From the NCBI RefSeq assembly GCF_001267885.1, contig NZ_CP012382.1, positions 7,489,001 to 7,553,000 of the forward strand: DNA of 64,000 nucleotides, given 5' to 3'. A program made the position numbers and the translations under genes. This DNA is from Streptomyces ambofaciens ATCC 23877 (lineage in GTDB: Bacteria; Actinomycetota; Actinomycetes; Streptomycetales; Streptomycetaceae). Of this stretch, positions 1 through 11,293 are shown piece by piece. The notes beneath the pieces are model-generated. The model had not been told where the DNA came from. It ran no database searches and saw only the letters and a list, made by a program, of their open reading frames with translations. The first letter of the stretch is position 1. Every line of letters starts with the position of its first letter.

Positions 1-791
1 CGGTCCTCGCGCACGGCCGCCAACTGGTCCGGGTGGGCCAGCAGGTTGGCGAAGATGCTCGCGATCGCCTTGTCCGTCGTCTCGCCGCCGGCCGCGAGCA
101 GCAGGCTGCAGAAGGCCTTGATGTCCTCGTCGCTCATCCTGACCCCGTCGACCTCGGCGGCACACAGGGTGGACAGCAGGTCGTCGCCCGGGTTCTCACG
201 ACGCTCCTGGATGACCGGGAACATGTACTCGGCGAACTCCACCCGGGTACGCGCACCGGCCGCCGCGATCTCGGGGTCGCCCGCGAGGTTGCCGAGGAAG
301 GCGATGACGGACGTGTACCAGCCGTGGAAGCGGTCGTGGTCGGCCTTGTCCAGCCCCAGCATGTCCGCGATGACGTTGACGGGGAAGCGGGTCGCGTAGT
401 CGCTCACCAGATCGGCCCGGCCGGTGTACCGGAACGCGTCGATGAGCTCCCGGGAGTTGCGCTCGATCACGGGCAGGAAGCGCTCCTGGAGATCGGTGCC
501 GCGGAAGGCGGGGGCGACCAGCGCCCGCCGGACCGCGTGCTCACGACCGCTGAGCTGCAGGATCGTCCTGCCGTGCACGGGCTCGATCTGCCAGTCGTAG
601 TTCTCGGTCGTGAACTGCCCGTCCCGGTCCTTGAAGACGCGTTCCACGTCCTCGTAGCGCGAGACGATCCAGCTCCGCGTGGCCTCGTGCCAGAAGAGCG
701 GCGCACCCTCCCGCATCGCGCGGTAGGCCGGATAGGGGTTCGCCGCGAACTCGGCGGAGAGGATGTCGGGGACCTGCTGGGCGGCGGACAT
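1..791 (-). CDS. Cytochrome P450, 3'-truncated by the window edge
   Basis: The visible 263 N-terminal residues start [11 protein letters not shown] and show a soluble bacterial P450 without a membrane anchor. The I-helix motif AGGETT, the oxygen-activating Thr/acid groove, lies near residue 240. An upstream [12 protein letters not shown] segment matches the C-helix region that contacts heme. The ExxR and heme-Cys motifs lie beyond base 1 and cannot be checked. The ATG at 791 is preferred because the family N-terminus begins there. The gene is divergent from rpmG. Substrate unknown. Proximity to the isoprenoid island makes a terpenoid substrate conceivable, but a separate unit lies between them. 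Confidence 0.9.
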   Translation of the reverse strand, partial: MSAAQQVPDILSAEFAANPYPAYRAMREGAPLFWHEATRSWIVSRYEDVERVFKDRDGQFTTENYDWQIEPVHGRTILQLSGREHAVRRALVAPAFRGTDLQERFLPVIERNSRELIDAFRYTGRADLVSDYATRFPVNVIADMLGLDKADHDRFHGWYTSVIAFLGNLAGDPEIAAAGARTRVEFAEYMFPVIQERRENPGDDLLSTLCAAEVDGVRMSDEDIKAFCSLLLAAGGETTDKAIASIFANLLAHPDQLAAVRED

Positions 792-993
792 GAGGCTCCT
801 GGGTCGACAACGGCCGTACCGCGTCAGGCTATTCACGAAGCGACGGCACCGACAGCCCAGGCCGGCGCCCGGCATCGCGACGGTGACCGGGCGGGCCCCG
901 GGAATGGACCACCGGCCGGCGCTGTTGACTGCGGTGACTGACATGCGCGGGACAGATAGATCCGCAGCCCGCGCCGTGGTCGGAAGGAGCACC
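792..993. other. Divergent intergenic region between P450 and rpmG
   Basis: About 200 bp between divergent genes. A TTGACT element near 926 could be a -35 box for rpmG. I looked for a Zur-type AT-rich palindrome (TGAAA-n-TTTCA style), expected if the Cys-free ribosomal genes are zinc-regulated, and see none. GGAAGGAG just before 994 is the rpmG ribosome-binding site. Confidence 0.4.
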
Positions 994-1158
994 ATGGCAC
1001 GCAGCACCGCACGCCCGGTCGTCAAGCTGAGGTCGACGGCGGGCACCGGCGTCACCTACGTGACGCGCAAGAATCGGCTGAACGACCCCGACCGGCTCGT
1101 CCTGCGCAAGTACGACCCGGTGGCGGGGGAGCACGTTCCGTTCCGCGAGGAACGCTGA
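994..1158 (+). CDS. rpmG: 50S ribosomal protein L33, zinc-independent (C-minus) paralogue
   Basis: A 54-residue basic protein of the L33 family ([14 protein letters not shown]..., ending FREER). It has no cysteine at all, so the zinc-ribbon ligands of the canonical form are absent. Such C-minus paralogues replace zinc-binding copies in the ribosome under zinc starvation in actinobacteria, usually under Zur. It is followed 35 bp later by an equally Cys-free L36, so the pair is probably co-transcribed. The start ATG is preceded by GGAAGGAG at good spacing. Family call certain; zinc-stress role inferred. Confidence 0.95.
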   Translation: MARSTARPVVKLRSTAGTGVTYVTRKNRLNDPDRLVLRKYDPVAGEHVPFREER

Positions 1159-1193
1159 ACGGCGCGACGGAGCCAGGGAGCCAGGAGGCGATC

Positions 1194-1316
1194 ATGAAGG
1201 TGCGTAAGTCCTTGCGCGCGTTGAAGGCCAGGCCCGGCGCACAGGTGGTGCGTCGCCGCGGCGTGACCTATGTGATCAACAGGCGGGATCCGCGCTTCAA
1301 GGCCCGCCAGGGCTGA
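1194..1316 (+). CDS. rpmJ: 50S ribosomal protein L36, zinc-independent (C-minus) paralogue
   Basis: Forty residues, [19 protein letters not shown] to [11 protein letters not shown]. The length, the MKVRxSL start and the xPRxKxRQG tail identify L36. The usual Cys-Cys-Cys-His zinc ligands are absent and replaced by Ala, Arg, Gly and Asn-type residues, so this is a C-minus form. CCAGGAGG ahead of the ATG is a strong ribosome-binding site. It forms a pair with the Cys-free L33 just upstream. It is expected to free zinc by replacing the zinc-containing L36. Confidence 0.95.
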   Translation: MKVRKSLRALKARPGAQVVRRRGVTYVINRRDPRFKARQG

Positions 1317-1529
1317 ACCGCGCGTACCGCCGAGGCCCGGCCCCGCGACGGCGGAGCCGGGCCCCGTCATGTCCGTGATCGCGCCGTCCCGCGACCGCGC
1401 CGCCGTGAGCCCGCCCGCATGCGGGAGAGCGGCGACCTCCGACGGGAGGCCCCGAGCCCCCGCCGTCCCCGGGCGCGCCACCTGACACACTGCGGGGCGA
1501 CACCCGCCCCGCCCCAGGAGGACCCCGCC

Positions 1530-2603
1530 ATGTCCGAGCAGCCGCTGGACCGTGCCGCCCGGTGCGCGCGCCGGTTCGACGTGCTCTTCGCGGAGTACTT
1601 CGAGACGCTGAGCGCGACGCTGGAGGCGCCGTCGTTCAGCCGGTTCACCCCGGAGTGCCTGGAACTGCTGCGCGACCTGTCCCTGCGGGGCGGCAAGCGG
1701 ATGCGGGTCGTGCTGCTGCACGAGGCCGCGCGCCTGGTGCGGGACGAGCCCGTCGACGGACTGGACGCCGCCGCGCTGAGCATCGAGCTGCTGCAGACCC
1801 ACGGCCTGGTGCACGACGACCTCATCGACGACAGCGCCACCCGCCGGGGCGGACCGACCACCTACCACGCCTACCGGGAGCGGTTCCCCCGGCACCCGCA
1901 GGCCGCGCTCGGGCTCACCGTCCTCGCGGGAGACCTCGCGCTCGCCCTCTCCCTGCGCGTGCTGCTGGACGCCGAGCTCCCGGTCGAGGTGCGGCAGGCC
2001 ATGGTGGAGGTCCAGACACGCGCCGCGACCGACACCTTCGTGGGGCAGATCGCCGACCTGGAGCGCGACTTCGCCCCCGCGGTCCCGGACGACGACGTCC
2101 TGCACGACGTGGCCGACCACAAGTCCGCCCGCTACTCGGTCCTCGCCCCGCTGTACCTCGGGCTCCTGGCCGCGGGCGAACAGCCGGCCGCCTTCGAGGA
2201 GGAGTTGCGTCGCTACGCGCGCCTGGTCGGCATCTGCGGCCAGATGCGCGACGACTACCTGGACCTGTTCGGCGACGCGGCCGCCATGGGCAAGCCGACG
2301 GGCACCGACCTCCGCGAGGGCAGGCGCAGTTACACCGTCGCCCGCCTGTTGTCCGCGGTGAGCGGCGCCGAGCGCGTCCTCGTGGAAGGGGCCCTCGGGG
2401 ACCGGGCCTGCACACCGGAGACCGTCGCCGCCGTACGGGAGATCGGGGAGCGTCGCGGCGTGGCTTCCCGCATGCGGGCGGACATGCGACGCTACGCCGA
2501 GCAGGCCGGCCAGGTGGCCGCGGGCTGGCGTCCGCGGTGGCGCGAGGACGCGGTCGGCTTCTTCGAGCGGCTGCCGATGTGGAGCGTCGAGCGGGCCGGG
2601 TGA
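1530..2603 (+). CDS. trans-Polyprenyl diphosphate synthase (first of two)
   Basis: 357 residues of the isoprenyl synthase fold. First aspartate-rich motif HDDLIDD begins at D96; second motif MRDDYLD has D241, D242 and D245; GGKRMR near residue 55 is the allylic/IPP diphosphate-binding loop. Both motifs are complete, so the enzyme should be active in head-to-tail condensation of IPP with allylic diphosphates. Positions -5 and -6 before the first motif are His and Thr rather than aromatic, so product length cannot be read safely (GGPP or longer is plausible). CAGGAGGA precedes the ATG at 1530; upstream in-frame starts lack such a site. Part of an island with a second synthase (3372) and an oxygenase (4444). 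Confidence 0.93.
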   Translation: MSEQPLDRAARCARRFDVLFAEYFETLSATLEAPSFSRFTPECLELLRDLSLRGGKRMRVVLLHEAARLVRDEPVDGLDAAALSIELLQTHGLVHDDLIDDSATRRGGPTTYHAYRERFPRHPQAALGLTVLAGDLALALSLRVLLDAELPVEVRQAMVEVQTRAATDTFVGQIADLERDFAPAVPDDDVLHDVADHKSARYSVLAPLYLGLLAAGEQPAAFEEELRRYARLVGICGQMRDDYLDLFGDAAAMGKPTGTDLREGRRSYTVARLLSAVSGAERVLVEGALGDRACTPETVAAVREIGERRGVASRMRADMRRYAEQAGQVAAGWRPRWREDAVGFFERLPMWSVERAG

Positions 2604-2614
2604 ACCGCCGTCTC

Positions 2615-2735
2615 GCCGCGGTACGAGGGGGACGGTCGCGGTTCGGAGGCAGGTCGCGGTCCGAGGACAGTGGCCGCGGTCTTCAGGAAGGCCGTCGCGG
2701 ACGAGGGAGAGCCGTCGCGGTCCAAGGGAAAGCAA
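2615..2735. repeat. Imperfect GTCGCGGTC-rich direct repeats
   Basis: Between the first polyprenyl synthase and the next small gene, the motif (G)TCGCGGT(T/C) recurs at about 18-bp intervals, interleaved with GAGG/AGGA segments. It is not a clean inverted repeat, so it is not an obvious terminator. Function unknown. Confidence 0.4.
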
Positions 2736-2745
2736 GGGAACGAAC

Positions 2746-2937
2746 ATGGCTGTGCTGTTTCTGTCCGGCATCCTCGTCCTCGTCCTCGCGGGGTGTGCCT
2801 GCGTCGTGTGGGCGGCGCGGGGAGGGCCGCGCTGGGTGCGAGCGGTGTCCGCCGTGACCCTTGCGGCGGGTGAGCTGGTGCGCGGTGCGAAGGGCTCCGG
2901 CAGAAGCGCGGGCGGGAGAAGCGCTGCGGACGACTGA
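2746..2937 (+). CDS. Small single-pass membrane protein
   Basis: Sixty-three residues: an N-terminal hydrophobic helix (MAVLFLSGILVLVLAGCACV) then a basic, Gly/Ser-rich tail. LAGC resembles a lipobox, so a small lipoprotein is an alternative. AAGGGAA sits before the ATG. It lies between the two polyprenyl synthase genes on the same strand. No family recognised. Confidence 0.55.
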   Translation: MAVLFLSGILVLVLAGCACVVWAARGGPRWVRAVSAVTLAAGELVRGAKGSGRSAGGRSAADD

Positions 2938-2952
2938 GCAGCCCGTCCGACG

Positions 2953-2992
2953 CCAGTTCCCCGGACCGCTCACCAGTTCCCCGCGTCGCTCA
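2953..2992. repeat. Tandem 20-bp direct repeat upstream of the polyprenyl-oxygenase operon
   Basis: Two adjacent copies of CCAGTTCCCCG(GA/CG)(C/T)CGCTCA, 2953-2972 and 2973-2992, differing at only a few positions. A 20-bp period places both on the same helix face (two turns), as in tandem regulator sites. They lie about 100 bp before the start at 3095. Confidence 0.6.
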
Positions 2993-3021
2993 AAGGGGTA
3001 TTCGGGATCTTCTGCCCGTTC

Positions 3022-3046
3022 CATCCGGTCATGATCTGACCGGATG
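3022..3046. promoter_or_regulatory. Perfect palindrome (10-bp arms), candidate operator
   Basis: Arms CATCCGGTCA (3022-3031) and TGACCGGATG (3037-3046) are exact reverse complements around TGATC. The site is about 50 bp before the ATG at 3095, where an operator would sit. No poly-T follows, so a terminator is less likely. No regulator gene is adjacent. Confidence 0.6.
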
Positions 3047-3094
3047 CGCCGCTGACCAGGCGCATCGGTGACGGCGCGATCTCTGGGGAGAAGC

Positions 3095-3379
3095 ATGGCG
3101 CACGCGACGCGACGGGGCAGAGGCCGGGACGACCAGGCCGTGCTGGTGGTCGCCGGACTCGCCGACCTGGCGGTGAGCACGCTCGGTTCGGCGGTGGGCG
3201 CGGTCCGCGGGCTCCTGCGCCGCTCGGACACCGCCGACCTGGTGAGGGAGGCGGAACAGGATCTCCAGGCCCGGGGCAGGCTGGCCCTGGAGCGGTGCAC
3301 CAACGTGCCGCCCGCCCACCTGGAGGTACTCGCCCAGCACGTACGCGTGCGACGGGCGGCCGACGGCGTCGATGACTGA
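3095..3379 (+). CDS. Small conserved-looking protein heading the polyprenyl synthase/oxygenase operon
   Basis: Ninety-four residues with a moderately hydrophobic centre (VLVVAGLADLAVSTLGSAVGAVRGLL, about residues 16-41) and a charged helical second half containing one Cys. GGGGAG precedes the ATG at 3095. The stop overlaps the next start by 8 bp, so translation is probably coupled to the second polyprenyl synthase, suggesting an accessory role. No family recognised. Confidence 0.75.
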   Translation: MAHATRRGRGRDDQAVLVVAGLADLAVSTLGSAVGAVRGLLRRSDTADLVREAEQDLQARGRLALERCTNVPPAHLEVLAQHVRVRRAADGVDD

Positions 3380-4430
3380 CCGCTGGGACCCGGCCGCCTT
3401 CAAGGTCCGTGTCGACGGCGTACTGCGGAGCTACGTGGACGAGGAGGCCGGTCACCTGGTGGCCGTCGACGACGCCCTCGCCCCCGTGGCCGAGCAGCTG
3501 CGCGGCGCCGCCGGGCACGGCAAGCGACTGCGAGCCGCCTTCTGCTACTGGGGCTGGCGAGCGGCCGGACAGCCCGACGACGACGCGCTGGTGCGAGCGG
3601 CGGCCGCCATGGAACTGGTGCACGCCGCGGCGATCGTCCACGACGACCTCATCGACGACAGCCCGCTGCGGCACGGTCTGCCCACCGCCCACGTCGCCCT
3701 GGAAGCCGTACTGGCCCGGGACGGCCGCCGTCGGCCCCGCGCCGCCGCCCGGTCCCTGGCCATGCTGGTGGGCGATCACCTGATGGCCCTCGCGGGGCAG
3801 CTGTTCGCCGGCAGCGGCCTTCCCGCCGCCTACCTCGCCCGTGCCCGGGGTCTGTGGGCCGAGCTCGCCCGGGAACTCGTCGCCGGTGAGTGCCTGGAGA
3901 TCCTGCACACCGGCGGACGACCGGACACCGGGACCTCGCTCAAGGTGGTCCGGTACAAGACCGCCAAGTACACCGTCGAACACCCCCTGCTCATCGGCGG
4001 CCTGCTCGCCGGCGCCGGCCCCGGACTGCGGGAGGCCTACTCCGCCTACGGCCTGCCGCTCGGCGAGGCGTTCCAGCTCCGCGACGACCTGCTCGGTCTG
4101 TTCGGGGACCCGGAGCGCACCGGCAAGGCGGGCCTGGACGACCTGCGGACCCACCGGCCCACCGCCCTGCTGGCCGAGACCTGGGAGGCCGCCGACGCCT
4201 CCCAGCGGGAGCGGTTGCGCGGCGTGCTGGGCCGCAGCGACCTGGACGAGACGCACCTGCGCGAGGTGCGCGCCCTCATGCGGGAGCTGAAGGCCCCGCA
4301 ACGCGTCGAGCGGATGATCGGCGCCCGCGTGGAACGGGCCACCCGCGCCCTGGACTCCGCCGACACGCCACCGCACGCGCGCCGGGTGCTGTACGCCCTC
4401 GCCCAGCAGGCCACCGACCGCATCCACTGA
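3372..4430 (+). CDS. trans-Polyprenyl diphosphate synthase (second of two)
   Basis: 352 residues. First Asp-rich motif HDDLIDD begins at D91 and is preceded by AAA, small residues that usually leave a deep pocket for longer chains. The second motif is RDDLLGLFGD from D238, with Gly at the last Asp position, as is common in actinobacterial IdsA-type enzymes. GHGKRLR near residue 50 is the diphosphate-binding loop. It differs clearly from the enzyme at 1530, so this is not a recent tandem duplication. The start overlaps the upstream gene, and a DUF2236 oxygenase begins 13 bp downstream. Likely makes a C20 or longer diphosphate; chain length unproven. Confidence 0.92.
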   Translation: MTDRWDPAAFKVRVDGVLRSYVDEEAGHLVAVDDALAPVAEQLRGAAGHGKRLRAAFCYWGWRAAGQPDDDALVRAAAAMELVHAAAIVHDDLIDDSPLRHGLPTAHVALEAVLARDGRRRPRAAARSLAMLVGDHLMALAGQLFAGSGLPAAYLARARGLWAELARELVAGECLEILHTGGRPDTGTSLKVVRYKTAKYTVEHPLLIGGLLAGAGPGLREAYSAYGLPLGEAFQLRDDLLGLFGDPERTGKAGLDDLRTHRPTALLAETWEAADASQRERLRGVLGRSDLDETHLREVRALMRELKAPQRVERMIGARVERATRALDSADTPPHARRVLYALAQQATDRIH

Positions 4431-4443
4431 CGAGGAGACCGCG

Positions 4444-5604
4444 ATGACCTACACCGAGACCTCGATGGACGCCCTGCGCCGCAGCGGCGACGACCTGGCC
4501 GACGCCGTCGTGGCCACCCTGTTCGAGCGCGGCGAGGTCGGCAAGTTCAACTCCCTGATGCGCTACGTCTCCACCGCCGGCCAGGCCCTGCCGGACGGCC
4601 TGCCCGGGGTGGCCAGGGAGTACCTGCGAGTGACCGGCGCCCCGCCCGACTGGGTGGACTGGAGCGAGATGGAGAGGGCCCGCCTCTTCTTCATCGACAA
4701 CAACGTGCACATCTCCACCGCGTTGTCCTTCGCCTCCATGCCCGCCTGCTACGTCGTCCCGCACGTGGCCCGGCTGCTGTCGGCCACCCACGGACTGAGC
4801 TACCCCTCCAAACGCATGGCGGAGACCGGCCAGTTCACCGTCTACCTGATGCAACCGGACGCCTTCGAGGCCGGGGGCCGCTTCATCCCGGCCGCCCAGA
4901 AGGTGCGTCTGCTGCACGCCGCCATCCGCCACCACCTGAAGCGGGAGGACCGCTGGGACACCGATGCCCTGGGCGTACCGATCTGCCAGGAGGACATGAT
5001 CGGCGGGCAGATGTTCTTCTCCCTGCTGGTCCTGGACAGCCTGCACCGTCTCGGTATCCACATGTCGGCCGAAGGGGCGGACGCGTACTTCTACGCCTGG
5101 CGCGTGGTCGGTGCCATGCTCGGTGTCGACCAGACGGCCGTCCCCGGCACGCTCGACGAGGCGCGCCAGTTCCTTGACCTGTACATGCTGCGCCACATGG
5201 GCCCCTCCGAGGAGGGCGCCCATCTGACGCGGCAGTTGATCGACCTGTACGAGGAAGTCGTCCCGGGCACCCTCTTCGACCCGGTGGTCTCCGCCCTGAT
5301 CCGCTACCTCGTCGGGGACACGTGCGCCGACTGGCTGGAAGTTCCCCGCACCACCTGGGACACGCTGGTGAAGGCCACTCCGCACCTGCTGGGCGTCCTG
5401 GAGACGATCGAGGACCGCTCACCGCTGGGCGCGTGGGCGCTGGACCGGATCGGCCACCTCACCACGGTCCTCGAACTGTCCTCCCTCACCCGCGGACGCG
5501 TCATGCACTACGCCGTTCCCGAACAACTGAGGAAGGATTACGGACTCTCGGGCGCCGCGGCCCGCACCCGGCGCTGGACGCCGCCGCCCGCCACCGTCTC
5601 CTGA
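4444..5604 (+). CDS. MpaB/rubber-oxygenase family (DUF2236) heme oxygenase-like protein
   Basis: 386 residues. The block RLLHAAIRHHL around H158 is the DUF2236 hallmark; in latex-clearing protein the equivalent His is the proximal heme ligand. KRMAETGQFT (about residues 121-130) matches the distal Arg/Thr segment. No signal peptide is present, unlike secreted Lcp. The family includes rubber oxygenase Lcp, which cleaves polyisoprene double bonds, and fungal MpaB, which cleaves a farnesyl side chain. Placed 13 bp after a polyprenyl synthase, it probably oxidatively cleaves or modifies that enzyme's prenyl product. Family and operon position are solid; substrate is inferred. Confidence 0.85.
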   Translation: MTYTETSMDALRRSGDDLADAVVATLFERGEVGKFNSLMRYVSTAGQALPDGLPGVAREYLRVTGAPPDWVDWSEMERARLFFIDNNVHISTALSFASMPACYVVPHVARLLSATHGLSYPSKRMAETGQFTVYLMQPDAFEAGGRFIPAAQKVRLLHAAIRHHLKREDRWDTDALGVPICQEDMIGGQMFFSLLVLDSLHRLGIHMSAEGADAYFYAWRVVGAMLGVDQTAVPGTLDEARQFLDLYMLRHMGPSEEGAHLTRQLIDLYEEVVPGTLFDPVVSALIRYLVGDTCADWLEVPRTTWDTLVKATPHLLGVLETIEDRSPLGAWALDRIGHLTTVLELSSLTRGRVMHYAVPEQLRKDYGLSGAAARTRRWTPPPATVS

Positions 5605-5645
5605 GCCGCGGCCGGCCGTCGCGGGCCGGACGGGACCGGCGGGCG

Positions 5646-6068
5646 TCAGGCGATGGAGGCCGATATGACCGCGGAGACGGCGAGGTTGCAGGACGCCGTG
5701 ACCCACACCGCGGGGTGGGGCTCCGGCTCGACCAGCGTCGCGCCCAGCCGCCCCGGGGTGATGAGGTCGACCACGAGGAATGCCAGGGCCATCATCACGA
5801 GCCCCAGCAGTCCGAACGCCGCGGTGGACACCAGCCCCTTGCCGAAGTCCTCGTACGTCGTCCAGATGGACGTGAACACGATGCCGCCGATGCCGAGCAG
5901 CGCGGAACTGAGCACCATCGCCGCGTTGCGGTTGCGCTGTTCCCAGATCTGCCGGCCGAGCTTCCCGGGCGTCAGCACGTCCACGAGGACGATGCCGAGG
6001 ACCAGGAGGACCAGGCCGAGGCCGCCGTAGGCGGCGGCACGGCCGAGTCCGTTGACGATGTCGCTCAT
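5646..6068 (-). CDS. DUF350 family membrane protein
   Basis: About 140 residues with four hydrophobic segments arranged as two similar pairs, each containing VD(V/L)(L/I)TPG(K/R)LG, the internal duplication typical of DUF350. MSDIVNGLGRAAAYGG at 6068 is taken as the start; an upstream in-frame Met would add an unlikely polar extension. It lies downstream of, and on the same strand as, the DUF475 gene. DUF350 proteins are integral membrane proteins of unknown function, often near stress-response genes. Confidence 0.88.
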   Translation of the reverse strand: MSDIVNGLGRAAAYGGLGLVLLVLGIVLVDVLTPGKLGRQIWEQRNRNAAMVLSSALLGIGGIVFTSIWTTYEDFGKGLVSTAAFGLLGLVMMALAFLVVDLITPGRLGATLVEPEPHPAVWVTASCNLAVSAVISASIA

Positions 6069-6195
6069 GGGGGTGCCGGCTCCGTAGCGTGAGGGATCGG
6101 GGGTGATCGTGGTCGAGGCGCTGCAAAATGTAGCGCACCCGTTCGACCCCATGGCCCTGCGGTCGGCGATCCCGCGGTCCGGCCGGGACCCGACG

Positions 6196-10184
<3,989 letters not shown>

Positions 10185-10191
10185 TCCGTCG

Positions 10192-10228
10192 GTGTCCGGG
10201 CCGGCCCGCAGCTCGCCGGCCCGGACAC
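10192..10228. terminator. Bidirectional hairpin after cpeB
   Basis: Arms GTGTCCGGGCCGG (10192-10204) and CCGGCCCGGACAC (10216-10228) are perfect 13-bp complements with an 11-base loop. It lies between convergent stops at 10184 and 10236, so it can serve both genes. Confidence 0.85.
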
Positions 10229-10235
10229 CCTCGGA

Positions 10236-11222
10236 CTACGCCGTCCCGCGGAAGGTGTTGCGGTACGCCCGCGGCGACACACCCAGCGCCTCGCGGAAAT
10301 GCTGGCGCATCGCCGTCCCGGTGCCGAACCCGGCGCGGGCGGCGATGCGGTCGACCGGCTCGTCGCTGCGCTCCAGCAGCCGCCGTGCGTAGTCGAGTCG
10401 CTGCCGGCCGAGCCACTGCATGGGCGTCACCCCGGTCTCCTGCCGGAAGCGCCGGTTGAGGGTCCGCACGCTCATCGCCGCCTGCCGTGCGAGGTCCTCC
10501 AGGGTGAGCGGCTCGCCCAGCCGCTGGAGCGCGTAGGTGCGGGCGGCGGCCGTGGAGGCGCCGTCGGCCTGCGGGGCCGGCCGGTCGACGTACTGCGCCT
10601 GGCCCCCCTCGCGGTGCGGTGGCACCACGGTCCCGCGCGCCACCCGGTTCGCGACCTCCACACCGTGGTCCTCGCGGATCATGTGCAGGCACAGATCGAT
10701 CCCGGCGGCGACGCCGGCCGAGGTGAGCACGCCGCGGTCGTCCGTGTAGAGCACGTCCGGATCGACGTCCACCTCCGGATACAGCGAGGCCAGTTCGGCG
10801 CACGACTTCCAGTGCGTCGTGGCCCGACGCCCCTCCAGCGCGCCGGTCGCGGCCAGCACGAAGGAGCCGGTGCAGATGGACGCCAGCCGGGCCGAGGCCG
10901 GAACCCGCTCCAGGGCCGCCCGCACCGGAGCGGCCAGCCGCCCCCGCCGCTGCGGCCCGTAGTCCTCCACGGCCGCCGGTACCACCACCGTGTCGGCGCT
11001 CTCCAGGACCTTCGGCCCGTGCGGGACGTGCACGCTGAAGTCCGTGTCGGTGGCGACCTCGCCCGGCGCGGTCGCGCACGTGAGGACCGAGTACAACGGC
11101 CGTCCGTCCTCGTCGGCGGCCGTCCCGAAGAGGCGGTGCACGATCCCCAGTTCCATCGGCAGCAACCCGGGACGCACGAACACCACCACCCGGTGCGGCG
11201 CCCGTCCTCGCTCATCACTCAT
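10236..11222 (-). CDS. GlxA-type transcriptional regulator (DJ-1/PfpI + AraC)
   Basis: 328 residues. Residues about 10-180 form a class I amidotransferase-like DJ-1/PfpI sensor domain, with nucleophile-elbow Cys in ASICTGSFVLAATG. Residues about 220-325 are an AraC/XylS DNA-binding domain with two helix-turn-helix units (LEDLARQAAMSVRTLNRRF and DRIAARAGFGTGTAMRQHF). Divergent from an MFS exporter with 71 bp between starts, so it probably controls that transporter and itself. Inducer unknown. Confidence 0.92.
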   Translation of the reverse strand: MSDERGRAPHRVVVFVRPGLLPMELGIVHRLFGTAADEDGRPLYSVLTCATAPGEVATDTDFSVHVPHGPKVLESADTVVVPAAVEDYGPQRRGRLAAPVRAALERVPASARLASICTGSFVLAATGALEGRRATTHWKSCAELASLYPEVDVDPDVLYTDDRGVLTSAGVAAGIDLCLHMIREDHGVEVANRVARGTVVPPHREGGQAQYVDRPAPQADGASTAAARTYALQRLGEPLTLEDLARQAAMSVRTLNRRFRQETGVTPMQWLGRQRLDYARRLLERSDEPVDRIAARAGFGTGTAMRQHFREALGVSPRAYRNTFRGTA

Positions 11223-11293
11223 GACCAGATTCTTTCACTCACTGTCCATCTGGCCAGTGGTCTGTGGTCCGCGTCCGGCGAAGGGTGGGGCGC

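Noticed and set aside
792..993. Zur box upstream of the Cys-free ribosomal genes
   Set aside because: Searched by eye; no AT-rich palindrome of the expected form is visible.
1056..2771. 571-codon open frame on the minus strand opposite rpmG, rpmJ and the first polyprenyl synthase
   Set aside because: His/Gly/Arg-rich translation without any family motif. It is antisense to well-supported genes, a known artefact of high G+C codon bias.
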